Shown: in pieces, positions 1 to 7,739 of the stretch
Layout: each line of letters begins with the position of its first letter
Position numbering within the stretch: the stretch's first letter is position 1
Source of the DNA: a bacterium
GTDB taxonomy: Bacteria; Tectomicrobia; Entotheonellia; Entotheonellales; Entotheonellaceae
Assembly: GCA_027294925.1 (NCBI GenBank)
Contig: JAPULM010000365.1
Span: forward strand, 1-10,326
Direction: 5' to 3'
DNA length: 10,326 nucleotides
Position numbers and translations under genes: made by a program
Notes under the pieces: generated by a model
Databases searched by the model: none
Told to the model about the DNA's origin: nothing
Seen by the model: only the letters and a program-made list of their open reading frames with translations

Positions 1-1811
1 AATCGACTCTGATTGGACGCCTGTTGCACGACTCGAAAAACATCTTTGAGGATCAACTAGCGGCCTTGCGTGGAGACGCCAGGCAGGACGTTGACGGACA
101 GGCAATCGACTTTTCCCTGTTGACCGACGGTCTCAAAGCCGAGCGCGAACAAGGCATCACGATCGATGTTGCCTACCGGTACTTTTCTACCCCAAAGCGG
201 AATTTCATCATTGCTGATACGCCGGGGCATGAGCAATATACCCGCAATATGGCCACCGGGGCATCAACTGCAAACCTGGCGATTATTCTGATCGACGCGT
301 CTCAGGGGATGACTACCCAGACCAAGCGGCATTCCTTCATTGCATCGCTCTTAGGTATTCCGCGCCTGTTGGTCGCCATCAACAAGATGGACCTGGTGGG
401 CTATGACGAGACCGTGTTTAATGAGATTCGCGACCAGTATACCAGCTTCGCCACCAAGCTCGGCATCATCGAACTCAAATTCATTCCCGTCAGCGCGCTA
501 CTCGGAGACAATGTGGTCGAACCAAGCCGCCATATGCCCTGGTACTATGGTGAGTCGGTGATGGAATACCTCGAGACGGTTTATGTCGGAAGCGACCGCA
601 ACCTCATCGACTTCCGCCTGCCAATCCAGTATGTCATCCGACCCGACCACACCTTCCGGGGCTTCTCCGGTCGGGTGGCCTCGGGACGTATCAGGGTGGG
701 AGAAGAAGTCATGGTACTGCCTTCAATGCGGCAGACACACATCAAGAGTATTCACTTGTTTGATAAGGAGCTTGATCAGGCATATGCGTCGCAGTCGGTC
801 GTCGTGACGCTAACCGATGAAGTGGACGTGAGCCGTGGCGACCTCCTTGTACGACCGGGTAACATCCCCCACATTGGCAACCATTTCGAGGCCATGGTGG
901 TATGGCTAAGCGACGTTCCGATGGACCCGGCAACGCCCTACCTGATCAAGCAAACAACACGCCTGACGCGGGGACGTATTGTCGACATCCGTTACCAGGT
1001 TGATGTCAACACCCTCAGTCGCTCTGCAGTCGATCACTTGAGTCTCAACGAGATCGGTCGCGTTGCCTTGCAAACCAACCAGCCGTTGTTTTTCGATACC
1101 TACAAAGACAACCGCGCGATGGGAAGCGTCATTATCATCGATCCGTTGAGCAATAACACGGTAGGCGCGGGTATGATTATCGACCGCGTTCCTGCCGAGC
1201 GCTTGCATGACGAGAACGATACGCTCCGGGTACGGAACATTCACCGTCACCAAGGGCATGTCACCCAAGCGGAACGCGAGGCGAGACTTGCTCAGCGGGG
1301 ACTCACTCTGTGGTTCACTGGCCTGTCAGGATCGGGCAAATCAACCATTGCGAGTGCGCTTGAACGGCGGCTTTTCGATGCTGGACGTCACGTATACCGT
1401 CTGGATGGTGATAATATGCGCGCCGGTTTGTGCAACGACCTAGGGTTCTCACGCTATGACCGTAAAGAAAATATCCGACGCGTAGCCGAAGTGTCACGAC
1501 TATTCAACGATGCCGGGTGCATCATCCTTGCATCGCTAATCTCACCCTACCGTGAAGAGCGAGAGCAGGCGAGAAGCCTGATTGGTGTAAAGCGCTTTGT
1601 CGAAATCTTCGTCAAAGCCCCACTCGATGTCTGCGAAGAACGAGACCCTAAGGGGCTTTACATGAAGGCACGGGCAGGCGAATTGCAAAACTTCACCGGC
1701 ATCTCCGCTCCCTATGAAGAGCCGCATGCTCCGGCTCTTCTCCTTGATACGGCAACGCTTTCTGTTGACGCGTGCGTCGAACAAATTTTACGTCTGATGG
1801 CTGATTACTAA
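1..1811 (+). CDS. cysNC: Bifunctional sulfate adenylyltransferase subunit 1 / adenylylsulfate kinase (CysN-CysC fusion), 5'-truncated
   Basis: The enzyme activates sulfate in the cytoplasm. The CysN GTPase half drives APS formation together with CysD, and the CysC half phosphorylates APS to PAPS. The frame is open from base 3 and starts with STLIGRLLHDSK, the tail of the CysN P-loop, so the gene begins left of the window; the TTG at 24 is not a real start. Counting from codon 24, I see AEREQGITID (switch I, about 39-48), DTPGH (65-69), NKMD (120-123) and SAL (157-159). An elongation-factor-like beta-barrel region runs to about residue 415. The APS kinase domain follows, with P-loop GLSGSGKS (433-440), DGDN (461-464), the ISPYR motif with the expected phospho-acceptor Ser507, RDPKGLY (540-546) and FTGI (557-560). 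The C-terminus is complete at TAA 1809-1811. A cysD gene is expected upstream but lies outside the window. The family call is very secure. Confidence 0.97.
   Translation, partial: STLIGRLLHDSKNIFEDQLAALRGDARQDVDGQAIDFSLLTDGLKAEREQGITIDVAYRYFSTPKRNFIIADTPGHEQYTRNMATGASTANLAIILIDASQGMTTQTKRHSFIASLLGIPRLLVAINKMDLVGYDETVFNEIRDQYTSFATKLGIIELKFIPVSALLGDNVVEPSRHMPWYYGESVMEYLETVYVGSDRNLIDFRLPIQYVIRPDHTFRGFSGRVASGRIRVGEEVMVLPSMRQTHIKSIHLFDKELDQAYASQSVVVTLTDEVDVSRGDLLVRPGNIPHIGNHFEAMVVWLSDVPMDPATPYLIKQTTRLTRGRIVDIRYQVDVNTLSRSAVDHLSLNEIGRVALQTNQPLFFDTYKDNRAMGSVIIIDPLSNNTVGAGMIIDRVPAERLHDENDTLRVRNIHRHQGHVTQAEREARLAQRGLTLWFTGLSGSGKSTIASALERRLFDAGRHVYRLDGDNMRAGLCNDLGFSRYDRKENIRRVAEVSRLFNDAGCIILASLISPYREEREQARSLIGVKRFVEIFVKAPLDVCEERDPKGLYMKARAGELQNFTGISAPYEEPHAPALLLDTATLSVDACVEQILRLMADY
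1716..1740 (+). other. Perfect 9-bp stem-loop inside the 3' end of cysNC
   Basis: GAAGAGCCG (1716-1724) and CGGCTCTTC (1732-1740) are perfect reverse complements around a 7-nt loop, about 70 nt before the cysNC stop. No T-run follows, so it is not a standard intrinsic terminator. It may be a chance product of codon choice or an mRNA 3'-end structure. Confidence 0.35.
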
Positions 1812-1883
1812 GCCAAACTTGCTCCCTTGCCTTCTTGGCTACCCACCCCGGCGCGAAAGATTCCAACACGACCCATTTCAGGC

Positions 1884-1898
1884 TTGACATTGTGTCAA
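1884..1898. promoter_or_regulatory. Operator-like inverted repeat overlapping the -35 box
   Basis: TTGACA-TTG-TGTCAA is a perfect 6-bp inverted repeat with a 3-bp spacer, and its left arm is the -35 hexamer itself. A dimeric regulator bound here would block RNA polymerase. No regulator gene is visible in the window, and a 6-bp palindrome that includes a consensus hexamer could arise by chance. Confidence 0.35.
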
Positions 1899-1912
1899 GA
1901 AGTCCGTATGTT
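1884..1912 (+). promoter_or_regulatory. Sigma70-type promoter for the dppDF pair
   Basis: A perfect -35 box TTGACA (1884-1889) is separated by 17 bp from a -10-like TATGTT (1907-1912, 4 of 6 consensus bases). It lies in the 171-bp gap between cysNC and the ABC ATPase genes and would give a leader of about 65 nt before the ATG at 1983. This suggests the ATPase pair is transcribed independently of cysNC. Assigned by sequence only. Confidence 0.6.
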
Positions 1913-1982
1913 AGGCTCCCTCTCGAGCAATCTCTCAGCGTAGCGGCGCAAGTAGATAACGTGACAGGGAGCGTGGCGGTAT

Positions 1983-2951
1983 ATGGCTGATACAGTATTA
2001 CAACTGGAAGATGTAACGATTCGGTTTCATCTCAAGCGAGGTCACTTGACCGCAGTGGATAGCGTCAATTTAAAGGTCAATCGAGGTGAGACATTCGGTT
2101 TAGTGGGGGAGTCCGGTTCCGGCAAGACGGTCACCGCCCGGTCCATCATGCGCCTGATCCCTACGCCACCTGGAGAGATCGTACGCGGCCGTATACAATT
2201 TGAGGGCGAAAATATTCTAGAATACTCTACGCAACAAATGCGAGGGTTACGCGGCAAAAAAATTGCCATGGTGTTCCAAGAGCCGATGAGCGCCCTAAAC
2301 CCTGTATTTACAGTTGGCAACCAAATTGCCGATGCGCTACGTACCAACCTTGGCATGACCAAGAGAGAAGCCAAAGAACGCGTCATCGAACTCATGCAAA
2401 TGGTTGGCATTCCATCGCCGGCCTCACGCTATGACAATTATGTGCACGAGTTCAGCGGTGGCATGCGACAACGGGTCATGCTGGCCATGGCGTTAAGTTG
2501 TGACCCCGCCTTTTTAATTGCCGATGAACCAACGACGGCGCTCGATGTGACTATTCAAGCAACCATTCTGGAGCTGATTCGAAGTATGATCGAACGCTTC
2601 AATATGTCGCTAATCTTTATTACGCACAACCTCGGTGTAGTGGCTCATACCTGTGACACCATTGGCGTTATGTACGCTTCCCATATAGTCGAACGCGGCA
2701 CTACGAAGGAAATTTTCTCGAACCCGCTGCACCCCTATACCATTGGCTTGTTAAACTCGATTCCCAGGCTGGATACACAGACCAAATTCCTCACGCCAAT
2801 CAAAGGACTGGTCTGCAATATGCTGGAACCACCGACAGGGTGTAAGTTCAATCCACGCTGTGAGCATGCGATGGACATCTGTACTCAAGAGATTCCTCAA
2901 ATGAAAGAAGTTGCACCCGGGCATTTTGTCGCATGCCATCTCCACAACTAA
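1983..2951 (+). CDS. dppD: Dipeptide/oligopeptide ABC transporter ATPase, DppD/OppD type
   Basis: This 322-aa cytoplasmic ATPase is one of the two nucleotide-binding subunits that power a peptide (or nickel/opine-type) importer. Visible motifs are Walker A GESGSGKT (42-49), Q-loop Gln99 in VFQEP, signature FSGGMRQ (157-163), Walker B FLIADEP with catalytic Glu182, and the H-loop His215. His215 is followed by Asn (THN) where THD is usual. The C-terminal extension typical of the OppD/DppD family carries Cys287, Cys293, Cys300 and Cys318; some relatives bind an Fe-S cluster through this region. The ATG at 1983 is preceded by CAGGGAG (1965-1971). The gene forms a two-gene unit with dppF, 21 nt downstream. 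Substrate cannot be read from the ATPase alone, so the Dpp/Opp choice is nominal. Confidence 0.93.
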   Translation: MADTVLQLEDVTIRFHLKRGHLTAVDSVNLKVNRGETFGLVGESGSGKTVTARSIMRLIPTPPGEIVRGRIQFEGENILEYSTQQMRGLRGKKIAMVFQEPMSALNPVFTVGNQIADALRTNLGMTKREAKERVIELMQMVGIPSPASRYDNYVHEFSGGMRQRVMLAMALSCDPAFLIADEPTTALDVTIQATILELIRSMIERFNMSLIFITHNLGVVAHTCDTIGVMYASHIVERGTTKEIFSNPLHPYTIGLLNSIPRLDTQTKFLTPIKGLVCNMLEPPTGCKFNPRCEHAMDICTQEIPQMKEVAPGHFVACHLHN

Positions 2952-2972
2952 GACGTGATGGACAGCTGACGT

Positions 2973-3950
2973 ATGAATGACAATCTTCTTGAAGTCAGAA
3001 ACCTTACCAAGCACTTTTTGCTAAACAATGACGCCGTCTCACGCCTGACGGGTAAAGTACGGACGTTGAAAGCGGTTGACGGCATCAATTTCTTCATCAA
3101 AGCCGGCGAAACCTTGGGTCTCGTCGGCGAGAGTGGCTATGGCAAATCGACCACCGCCCGGCTCATCACACGGTTGGTTGAACCCACTAGTGGGGAAATC
3201 GATCTTAGAGGGGAAGATCTCCTCAACTTTCCCCGTCAACGCATGCTGGAAGTTCGTAAAACGGTTCAACTGGTCTTTCAGGATCCGTACAACTCGCTGA
3301 ATCCCCGTAAAACCGTTATGCAGATTCTGAGCCGCCCTTTAGAAGTCCACAAGCTTGAACAGGGATGGACCGCCAAACGACGCCACGTCTTGCATCTTCT
3401 ACGTCTAGTAGGCCTAGGCATCGAACATATCGACCGCTATCCGCACGAATTCAGTGGCGGACAACGGCAGCGCATTGCCATCGCCCGGGCGTTGGCTGTT
3501 AGCCCTGAGCTGATTATTGGCGATGAGCCGGTCTCTGCACTCGACGTATCGATCCAGGCACAAATTTTGAACTTGTTCCGAGAACTTCAGGAAGAGTTTA
3601 ATCTAACCTATCTCTTTATCGCGCATGACTTGAGCGTCATCCGACACATCAGTGATCGCGTGGCAGTGATGTATGTGGGCAAAATTGTTGAAACCGGCCC
3701 GGTGCAGGAGATCTTTTCTCAGGCACAACATCCGTACACCAAAGCCCTACTCGCAGCTGTACCGGAAGCCGACCCCCTGAAACCGCCACCGCGTCTTATC
3801 CTACAGGGTGAAGTGGCAACGCCGGTTGATCCGCCTCCCGGCTGTCGGCTGTTTGGACGCTGTCCGTTGGCAACCGATATCTGCGGTGAGGTAGATCCTG
3901 AGTTGACCGACCGCGGTAGCGAGCATTTTGTAGCTTGTCATAACATCTGA
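2973..3950 (+). CDS. dppF: Dipeptide/oligopeptide ABC transporter ATPase, DppF/OppF type
   Basis: This 325-aa partner ATPase pairs with the preceding DppD-like subunit. Motifs are Walker A GESGYGKS (52-59; Cys is more common than Tyr at this spot in DppF), Q-loop Gln103 in VFQDP, signature FSGGQRQ (160-166), Walker B LIIGDEP with Glu185, and IAHDLS with H-loop His218. The C-terminal oligopeptide-transporter domain ends with Cys291, Cys297, Cys304 and Cys322. Length and architecture are normal for the family. No permease or solute-binding protein gene follows: the gene converges on the lipoprotein gene with only 25 bp between the stop codons. The integral-membrane and binding subunits must be encoded elsewhere if this is a functional importer. 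Confidence 0.93.
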   Translation: MNDNLLEVRNLTKHFLLNNDAVSRLTGKVRTLKAVDGINFFIKAGETLGLVGESGYGKSTTARLITRLVEPTSGEIDLRGEDLLNFPRQRMLEVRKTVQLVFQDPYNSLNPRKTVMQILSRPLEVHKLEQGWTAKRRHVLHLLRLVGLGIEHIDRYPHEFSGGQRQRIAIARALAVSPELIIGDEPVSALDVSIQAQILNLFRELQEEFNLTYLFIAHDLSVIRHISDRVAVMYVGKIVETGPVQEIFSQAQHPYTKALLAAVPEADPLKPPPRLILQGEVATPVDPPPGCRLFGRCPLATDICGEVDPELTDRGSEHFVACHNI

Positions 3951-3975
3951 GGCGTCGACCTGGCTGATGTTTTGC

Positions 3976-5883
3976 TCACTCCACTGAGAGTTTAACCACC
4001 TCATCGTCAAATTCAAAAACCACACTGCTGATGTTGATATCAAGTTCAATGGGAACCCGCGTCACGCCACTCTCATGTTCGATCTCGTCCATCTCTGCCG
4101 TGATCACGGTATTCTCCACTTCATCCTCCAGGCGTGTTCGAAGTTCGATACGCCCACGGTCCGGAAAACGCCTGTCGTCTAACGTATCAACCGCCTCGTC
4201 CAAAAACTCCACTTCCTGAAACGTATAGAGACTGCCGTCAAAACGATTGGTCGAATAATCTCCACCCCCGTTCAAACGCACTCTCGGCTGCACAAGCGCC
4301 TCGCCAGGTCCAAACGTCAACGCCACCATAGGGCGTATGATCATTTCAATTTCCACCGGCAATCGTCCACACAGCGGTTCTAAAGTGACCTGGTCCGGAT
4401 TGAGCCGTAAGACACCATCCAAATCGTTATTGCCGCTTAAAACAATTTCGGCGTCAGCCAACGTTAGATTACGGTTTGACTGCCGCTCCACGAGATCCAC
4501 ATCAAACAAAATATTCAATGGATCCGCCGCCAGGGGGAGCTCTCGGTCCGACCCGACGAAAGCCAGGCGCGGATCCGCCACATCGTCAACAGCAGGAGTA
4601 AATAAAACGCGATGGCCACGCGTCACGCAGACATCATAACCAGCGCTTTGGGCACCCTGCAGCGTACAGGTATAATCCAAGGTCTGCCCGCCATCCTGTC
4701 GGTCATCTTCGCAGTTGCCGATGGATACAAACGTTAACTCGGCTGACGTGTCATCTTCTATGGCCGTGACCTTACCCGTAAACGTTGTCGTCCGATCACC
4801 TGTGGTACTAAACCGAACATGCCATTGGTCTGCGCCGAGACTGCAGGTATTACTCGCAACCTCTTGCCAGATAAACGTTCCTAGTTCCGCCCCCACCGTA
4901 AACGCCGGTTCGCCTGTCGGATTCATCGGCAAATTCGTCGCCAGATGAAATTCTTCAAGGTCTTGGTCAGCAGGTAATTGCTGATCACCAGCGCCAATGC
5001 GCAATTGATCGAATGTAATCGGCTCGAGGTCATCTTCATTGGGCCCAATGCGCAACTCAAAGCTTATACGCTCCCCAGGGCGAGCGTAAAACGTAAAGCC
5101 TTTGTTTTCTGTCGGCGTTGTCGTCTCACGAAATCGAAGCCGTGTCGCCAAGCCTTCTTGTTCCAAGCTCTCGACCACGTCCCGCGGCGCCTCGGAGACG
5201 CGTCTGATCACACGTGAAAACGTAGCAGAACTGATCGTTCCTGAAAAAACTTTAGCCGTATCTATAGCACGCCAACGCAGCATCCACACGCCCGTTGGCG
5301 CGTCTTGGTACAAGAAAAAACCTTCCGTATTGCCTGCTTCCAGAGAGGGTGGCTGCCCCACCGTCGCGGTCGCCAAAAGCGCCGACTGAGGCACTAGCGT
5401 AAACGGTATCGGGAGTTGTGACGTCTGGTGCCGCACATTGAGTGTTATATCAACCGGCGGCGTATCCGTATCTTCATCAAGCGAGGTATCATCATCACCG
5501 AGTATGACATTAAGCCAACTCAGAACCCAGCTGTTGAAAAAAATACCCTCCTCGGTATCCTCATCATCCTCCCCTATGAGCACAACCGAATCAGGACGCC
5601 CTAAAACCGGTAGAGCGGATTCAAACGCTCCCAATTTCGCCAACGGGGTGGCGCAGATTTGCGGTAAGGCGGCGATCAAATTAGTCAGATTACGCAACAC
5701 CGCCTCTGATTCTTTAGTAATGTCGTCCAACACGTTGTCCGCAACCCGGTTCTTGGCGTTATCGAACACATCATCATCATCGGGAATATTTTCTTTGCAG
5801 CCGGCCACCATAACGAGCACAAGCAAAATGAGCGCCACGTGCATGTAGGCAGGCTTAAAGCCGCCGAGACGGTTAAAATGCAT
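3976..5883 (-). CDS. Large acidic predicted lipoprotein of unknown function with internal duplication
   Basis: I do not recognise a family for this 635-aa protein. It begins with a basic stretch and a hydrophobic segment ending in VMVAGC, a lipobox with predicted lipidated Cys29. Lys at +2 is not the inner-membrane retention Asp, so outer-membrane anchoring is plausible. Mature residues 35-40 and 104-141 are rich in Asp/Glu. Two stretches resemble each other: about 188-305 (GFFLYQD, WMLRW, FSGTIS, GFTFYARPGERISF, GAGDQQLP) and about 336-452 (GTFIWQE, WHVRF, FTGKVT, GYDVCVTRGHRVLF, GSDRELP). This suggests a duplicated beta-rich domain; most cysteines (347, 391, 406, 419) fall in the second copy. 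The ATG at 5883 has a strong SD, AGGAG (5890-5894), six nt away, and overlaps the end of the barrel gene by 11 nt, implying translational coupling. A surface or periplasmic partner of the barrel is an inference. Confidence 0.85.
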   Translation of the reverse strand: MHFNRLGGFKPAYMHVALILLVLVMVAGCKENIPDDDDVFDNAKNRVADNVLDDITKESEAVLRNLTNLIAALPQICATPLAKLGAFESALPVLGRPDSVVLIGEDDEDTEEGIFFNSWVLSWLNVILGDDDTSLDEDTDTPPVDITLNVRHQTSQLPIPFTLVPQSALLATATVGQPPSLEAGNTEGFFLYQDAPTGVWMLRWRAIDTAKVFSGTISSATFSRVIRRVSEAPRDVVESLEQEGLATRLRFRETTTPTENKGFTFYARPGERISFELRIGPNEDDLEPITFDQLRIGAGDQQLPADQDLEEFHLATNLPMNPTGEPAFTVGAELGTFIWQEVASNTCSLGADQWHVRFSTTGDRTTTFTGKVTAIEDDTSAELTFVSIGNCEDDRQDGGQTLDYTCTLQGAQSAGYDVCVTRGHRVLFTPAVDDVADPRLAFVGSDRELPLAADPLNILFDVDLVERQSNRNLTLADAEIVLSGNNDLDGVLRLNPDQVTLEPLCGRLPVEIEMIIRPMVALTFGPGEALVQPRVRLNGGGDYSTNRFDGSLYTFQEVEFLDEAVDTLDDRRFPDRGRIELRTRLEDEVENTVITAEMDEIEHESGVTRVPIELDINISSVVFEFDDEVVKLSVE

Positions 5884-6598
5884 ACTGCACTCCTAGCGTA
5901 AATTGTGGTATTTCACCAATCAAGCGCGCTTCGATATTGACGACAAAATTGCCGCCCGGGAAATCCAATAGGGGGTAGATATTCACCCCGAGTAGAAGCC
6001 GGAACGGCGTTTCGGCTTCCAGGCTAACCCGCGATGTAGGCTCCTCGCCATCAATAACAACGTCGCTATAATGAAATACACCGCCAGTATAAAACTGAAA
6101 CGCCCCAAATCGTTTAGTGCCAATACCGGCCGTCAGATCAACCTCTTCCCACTCACCGTCTCTGGCTTCTCCAGCGCTGTCTGAATCATCGCTGGTAAAA
6201 CGCAGGTATTGGGCAGATACGCCCAAAACGCCGAGTGGAAAAGATAACAAACGCAAACGGACACCACCGCCATAGGCAAAGCCAAAGCTACCGTTAAACA
6301 AATCCGCCTTCACGCTAAATTCGGCCATACCGACACGTGCATAAATCTCGCTCCAATCGGTCAGGCCAAAAGCGGCCGTCACCAGTGCACGTCCGGTACC
6401 CGCTTCGGCATCGCCATCGTTCTTCAGTTTTTCTTTGAAACTATCACCAACCAATTCAAAGCGGAAATGCCGTGCTTGCAAACGGGCAGAAGGAAAGCCA
6501 ATGGTGCCGGCCTGAGCCGTCGCGAGGCATCCAAGTGCCACCGCGACCCCTGCACCGATGAGCCACTTATGCCATTGTTGTAGAGACTGTCTAAAAAT
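5873..6598 (-). CDS. Predicted outer-membrane beta-barrel protein with non-canonical or frameshifted start
   Basis: Alternating hydrophobic and polar strands rich in Gly and aromatic residues, ending in the C-terminal Phe of GVQYAF, indicate a small outer-membrane barrel (OmpW/OmpA-like in character, no family assigned). A GTG at 6541 would leave only MALGCLATAQA, too short for a signal peptide. The same frame continues upstream to a stop at 6613 and encodes a proper signal peptide ending in GAGVAVALGCLATAQA, with cleavage after AQA. That stretch has no ATG, GTG or TTG except the 6541 GTG. I place the start at ATT 6598, six nt after an SD-like AGGGGG (6610-6605), giving 241 aa. The alternative is ATG 6626 with a one-base shift in the T5 run at 6597-6593. 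It is the first gene of a coupled pair with the lipoprotein. That it is a real gene is secure; its start is not. Confidence 0.8.
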   Translation of the reverse strand: MFRQSLQQWHKWLIGAGVAVALGCLATAQAGTIGFPSARLQARHFRFELVGDSFKEKLKNDGDAEAGTGRALVTAAFGLTDWSEIYARVGMAEFSVKADLFNGSFGFAYGGGVRLRLLSFPLGVLGVSAQYLRFTSDDSDSAGEARDGEWEEVDLTAGIGTKRFGAFQFYTGGVFHYSDVVIDGEEPTSRVSLEAETPFRLLLGVNIYPLLDFPGGNFVVNIEARLIGEIPQFTLGVQYAF

Positions 6599-6626
6599 CT
6601 TTATCCCCCTTTAAGCCAAGTTCCAT
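6591..6626 (-). other. 11-codon leader frame with strong SD ahead of the barrel gene
   Basis: ATG 6626 is preceded by GGAGAGGG (6640-6633) at 6-nt spacing and encodes MELGLKGDKDF before a TAG (6593-6591). The stop lies just past the start of the barrel frame. Removing one T from the T5 run would fuse this peptide directly to RQSLQQW of the barrel signal peptide. It is therefore either the authentic N-terminus split by an indel, or a short upstream frame coupled to the barrel. Confidence 0.45.
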
Positions 6627-6711
6627 GTTAAACCCTCTCCATCGCGCGCCGCTACAAGTCAACAACAGCTCGCAGTTTGTATGCCGACACCGAAGATAAG
6701 GGGTGCTAACC

Positions 6712-6740
6712 TTGCCAAGATAACATGCCCACCCTACAAT
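6712..6740 (+). promoter_or_regulatory. Sigma70-type promoter for the VOC gene
   Basis: TTGCCA (6712-6717, 5 of 6 consensus) and TACAAT (6735-6740, 5 of 6) are separated by exactly 17 bp. The predicted transcription start near 6747 lies downstream of an in-frame ATG at 6739, which favours the later ATG at 6787 as the translation start. Confidence 0.65.
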
Positions 6741-6786
6741 GTCTCTATCTTGCGACACATCCATACTAGACGGAAGGGAGGTTGTT

Positions 6787-7182
6787 ATGCTCAAGCCGAC
6801 AAAGCTCGATCATCTGGCCCTAAAAGTGACCGACATGGAACAATCCCTAGCATTTTACCAACACGTCCTGGGATTAGAAATTGTGAGACGCTCGGGTCCC
6901 AACGAGGCTGGAGGATACGCTGCAGTTTTACGTGCAGGGCAGCAGTTACTCGATTTATTTTCACGCCCTGATTTCGTATCTGCCGACAAAGACAAACCTG
7001 TCGGCATGGATCATCTGTGCTTGCAAATTGATGCGGCTTCGATCGACGCTGTCATTGCAGACTTACAACAAGCCCAGGTTGACATTTTCTGGGGACCTGT
7101 AGAACGGCAAGGGCATACCTCGGTATATGTTTACGATCCGGATGGCATGCACGTCGAACTGCGTGTCGCCACGCCGGTATAG
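6787..7182 (+). CDS. VOC superfamily protein (glyoxalase/bleomycin-resistance/dioxygenase fold)
   Basis: This 131-aa protein has the paired beta-alpha-beta-beta-beta layout of the vicinal-oxygen-chelate fold. It opens with LDHLALKVTDMEQSLAFY and a GLEIV strand, and its second half opens with MDHLCLQI and closes with YVYDPDGMHVELRV. Candidate metal ligands are His9, Asp56 (where Glu is more usual), His76 and Glu124. The substrate cannot be predicted from fold alone; dioxygenase, isomerase, lyase or thiol-transferase relatives all look similar. The ATG at 6787 is supported by SD AGGGAGG (6775-6781) five nt upstream; an upstream in-frame ATG at 6739 overlaps the promoter. The gene stands alone and converges on the TPR gene with 23 bp between stops. 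Confidence 0.88.
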   Translation: MLKPTKLDHLALKVTDMEQSLAFYQHVLGLEIVRRSGPNEAGGYAAVLRAGQQLLDLFSRPDFVSADKDKPVGMDHLCLQIDAASIDAVIADLQQAQVDIFWGPVERQGHTSVYVYDPDGMHVELRVATPV

Positions 7183-7205
7183 TCCTGTCGCATGAGGACA
7201 AGCAA

Positions 7206-7739
7206 TTACCGCAGGCGGCGCCGTTTGGTTGTTGACTGTGCCTCACGCATCGCCCAAATCTTGTCCCATAGAGGCGCTGCTTCTGCATCGCGACTGAGCT
7301 TTTCAAGCAAAAAAGCCAACCGTTGGGCAGCCTCGAGATTTTCCGATTCAAACTCTAGCGTACGTTGATATTCACCAATAGCCTGCTCAAATTGCCCTTT
7401 TTGCTCATACAGCACACCGAGTTGAAAATGATCGTTGGCATCTCGCGTCTCTTTGCCCAACAGTTCCTGGATCGACGTGGCAACAGGATCAACGCTTTGT
7501 GACAAGCCATCGCCACCGTCCTGCAGCGTTTCAAGTTGTTGCAGTAGACTATCCAAATTCGGCGCGTAGCTAGCCGCGTCTTCACGGGATTGCCGAGCTT
7601 CTTCTTCCAGTTCGATAACACGCTCCCGGAGTTGCGCATTCTTCTGCTCCAGCTGCTGCTTTTCCTCACGTAAACGCGACATCAACATGGCCGTCTCGCG
7701 AATCTTCGCCTCAAGCAACTCAAACTTTTCAGCGTACAT
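7206..7739 (-). CDS. Coiled-coil and TPR-repeat protein of unknown function
   Basis: This 177-aa protein starts with a long charged helix, residues about 1-58, with heptad-like spacing of Leu/Ile/Met and many Glu, Arg and Gln, predicted to be a coiled coil. After a Gly/Asp linker (74-85) comes a TPR unit at about 102-134 (NDHFQLGVLYEQKGQFEQAI, then EYQRTLEFE) and a second, weaker helical pair to about 168. The C-terminus is basic (KRRRLR). No signal peptide is seen, so it is probably cytoplasmic. The ATG at 7739 has SD GGAGG about 4-7 nt upstream. It lies 72 nt downstream of the other small coiled-coil gene on the same strand and is probably cotranscribed. A scaffold or protein-protein interaction role is inferred only from the repeats. 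Confidence 0.83.
   Translation of the reverse strand: MYAEKFELLEAKIRETAMLMSRLREEKQQLEQKNAQLRERVIELEEEARQSREDAASYAPNLDSLLQQLETLQDGGDGLSQSVDPVATSIQELLGKETRDANDHFQLGVLYEQKGQFEQAIGEYQRTLEFESENLEAAQRLAFLLEKLSRDAEAAPLWDKIWAMREAQSTTKRRRLR

Noticed and set aside
24..26. TTG at 24 as the start of the CysNC protein
   Set aside because: The frame is open to base 3 and the upstream codons STLIGRLL are the end of the CysN P-loop, so the true start is outside the window.
906..1268. 120-codon minus-strand ORF inside cysNC
   Set aside because: It is a shadow of the well-supported CysN frame.
1811..1840. Possible terminator after cysNC (AGCCAA ... TTGGCT)
   Set aside because: The stem is only 6 bp with an 18-nt loop and no T-tract; too weak to call.
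2042..2410. 122-codon minus-strand ORF inside dppD
   Set aside because: It lies opposite the Walker A region of a clear ABC ATPase and shows no recognisable protein features.
5438..5848. 136-codon Ser/Thr-rich plus-strand ORF
   Set aside because: It is the antisense of the Asp/Glu-rich part of the lipoprotein gene; the serine richness comes from the complement of GAT/GAC/GAG codons.
6591..6794. 67-codon minus-strand ORF
   Set aside because: Most of it lies across the VOC promoter and has no coding character; only its last 11 codons, from ATG 6626 with a strong SD, deserve attention.
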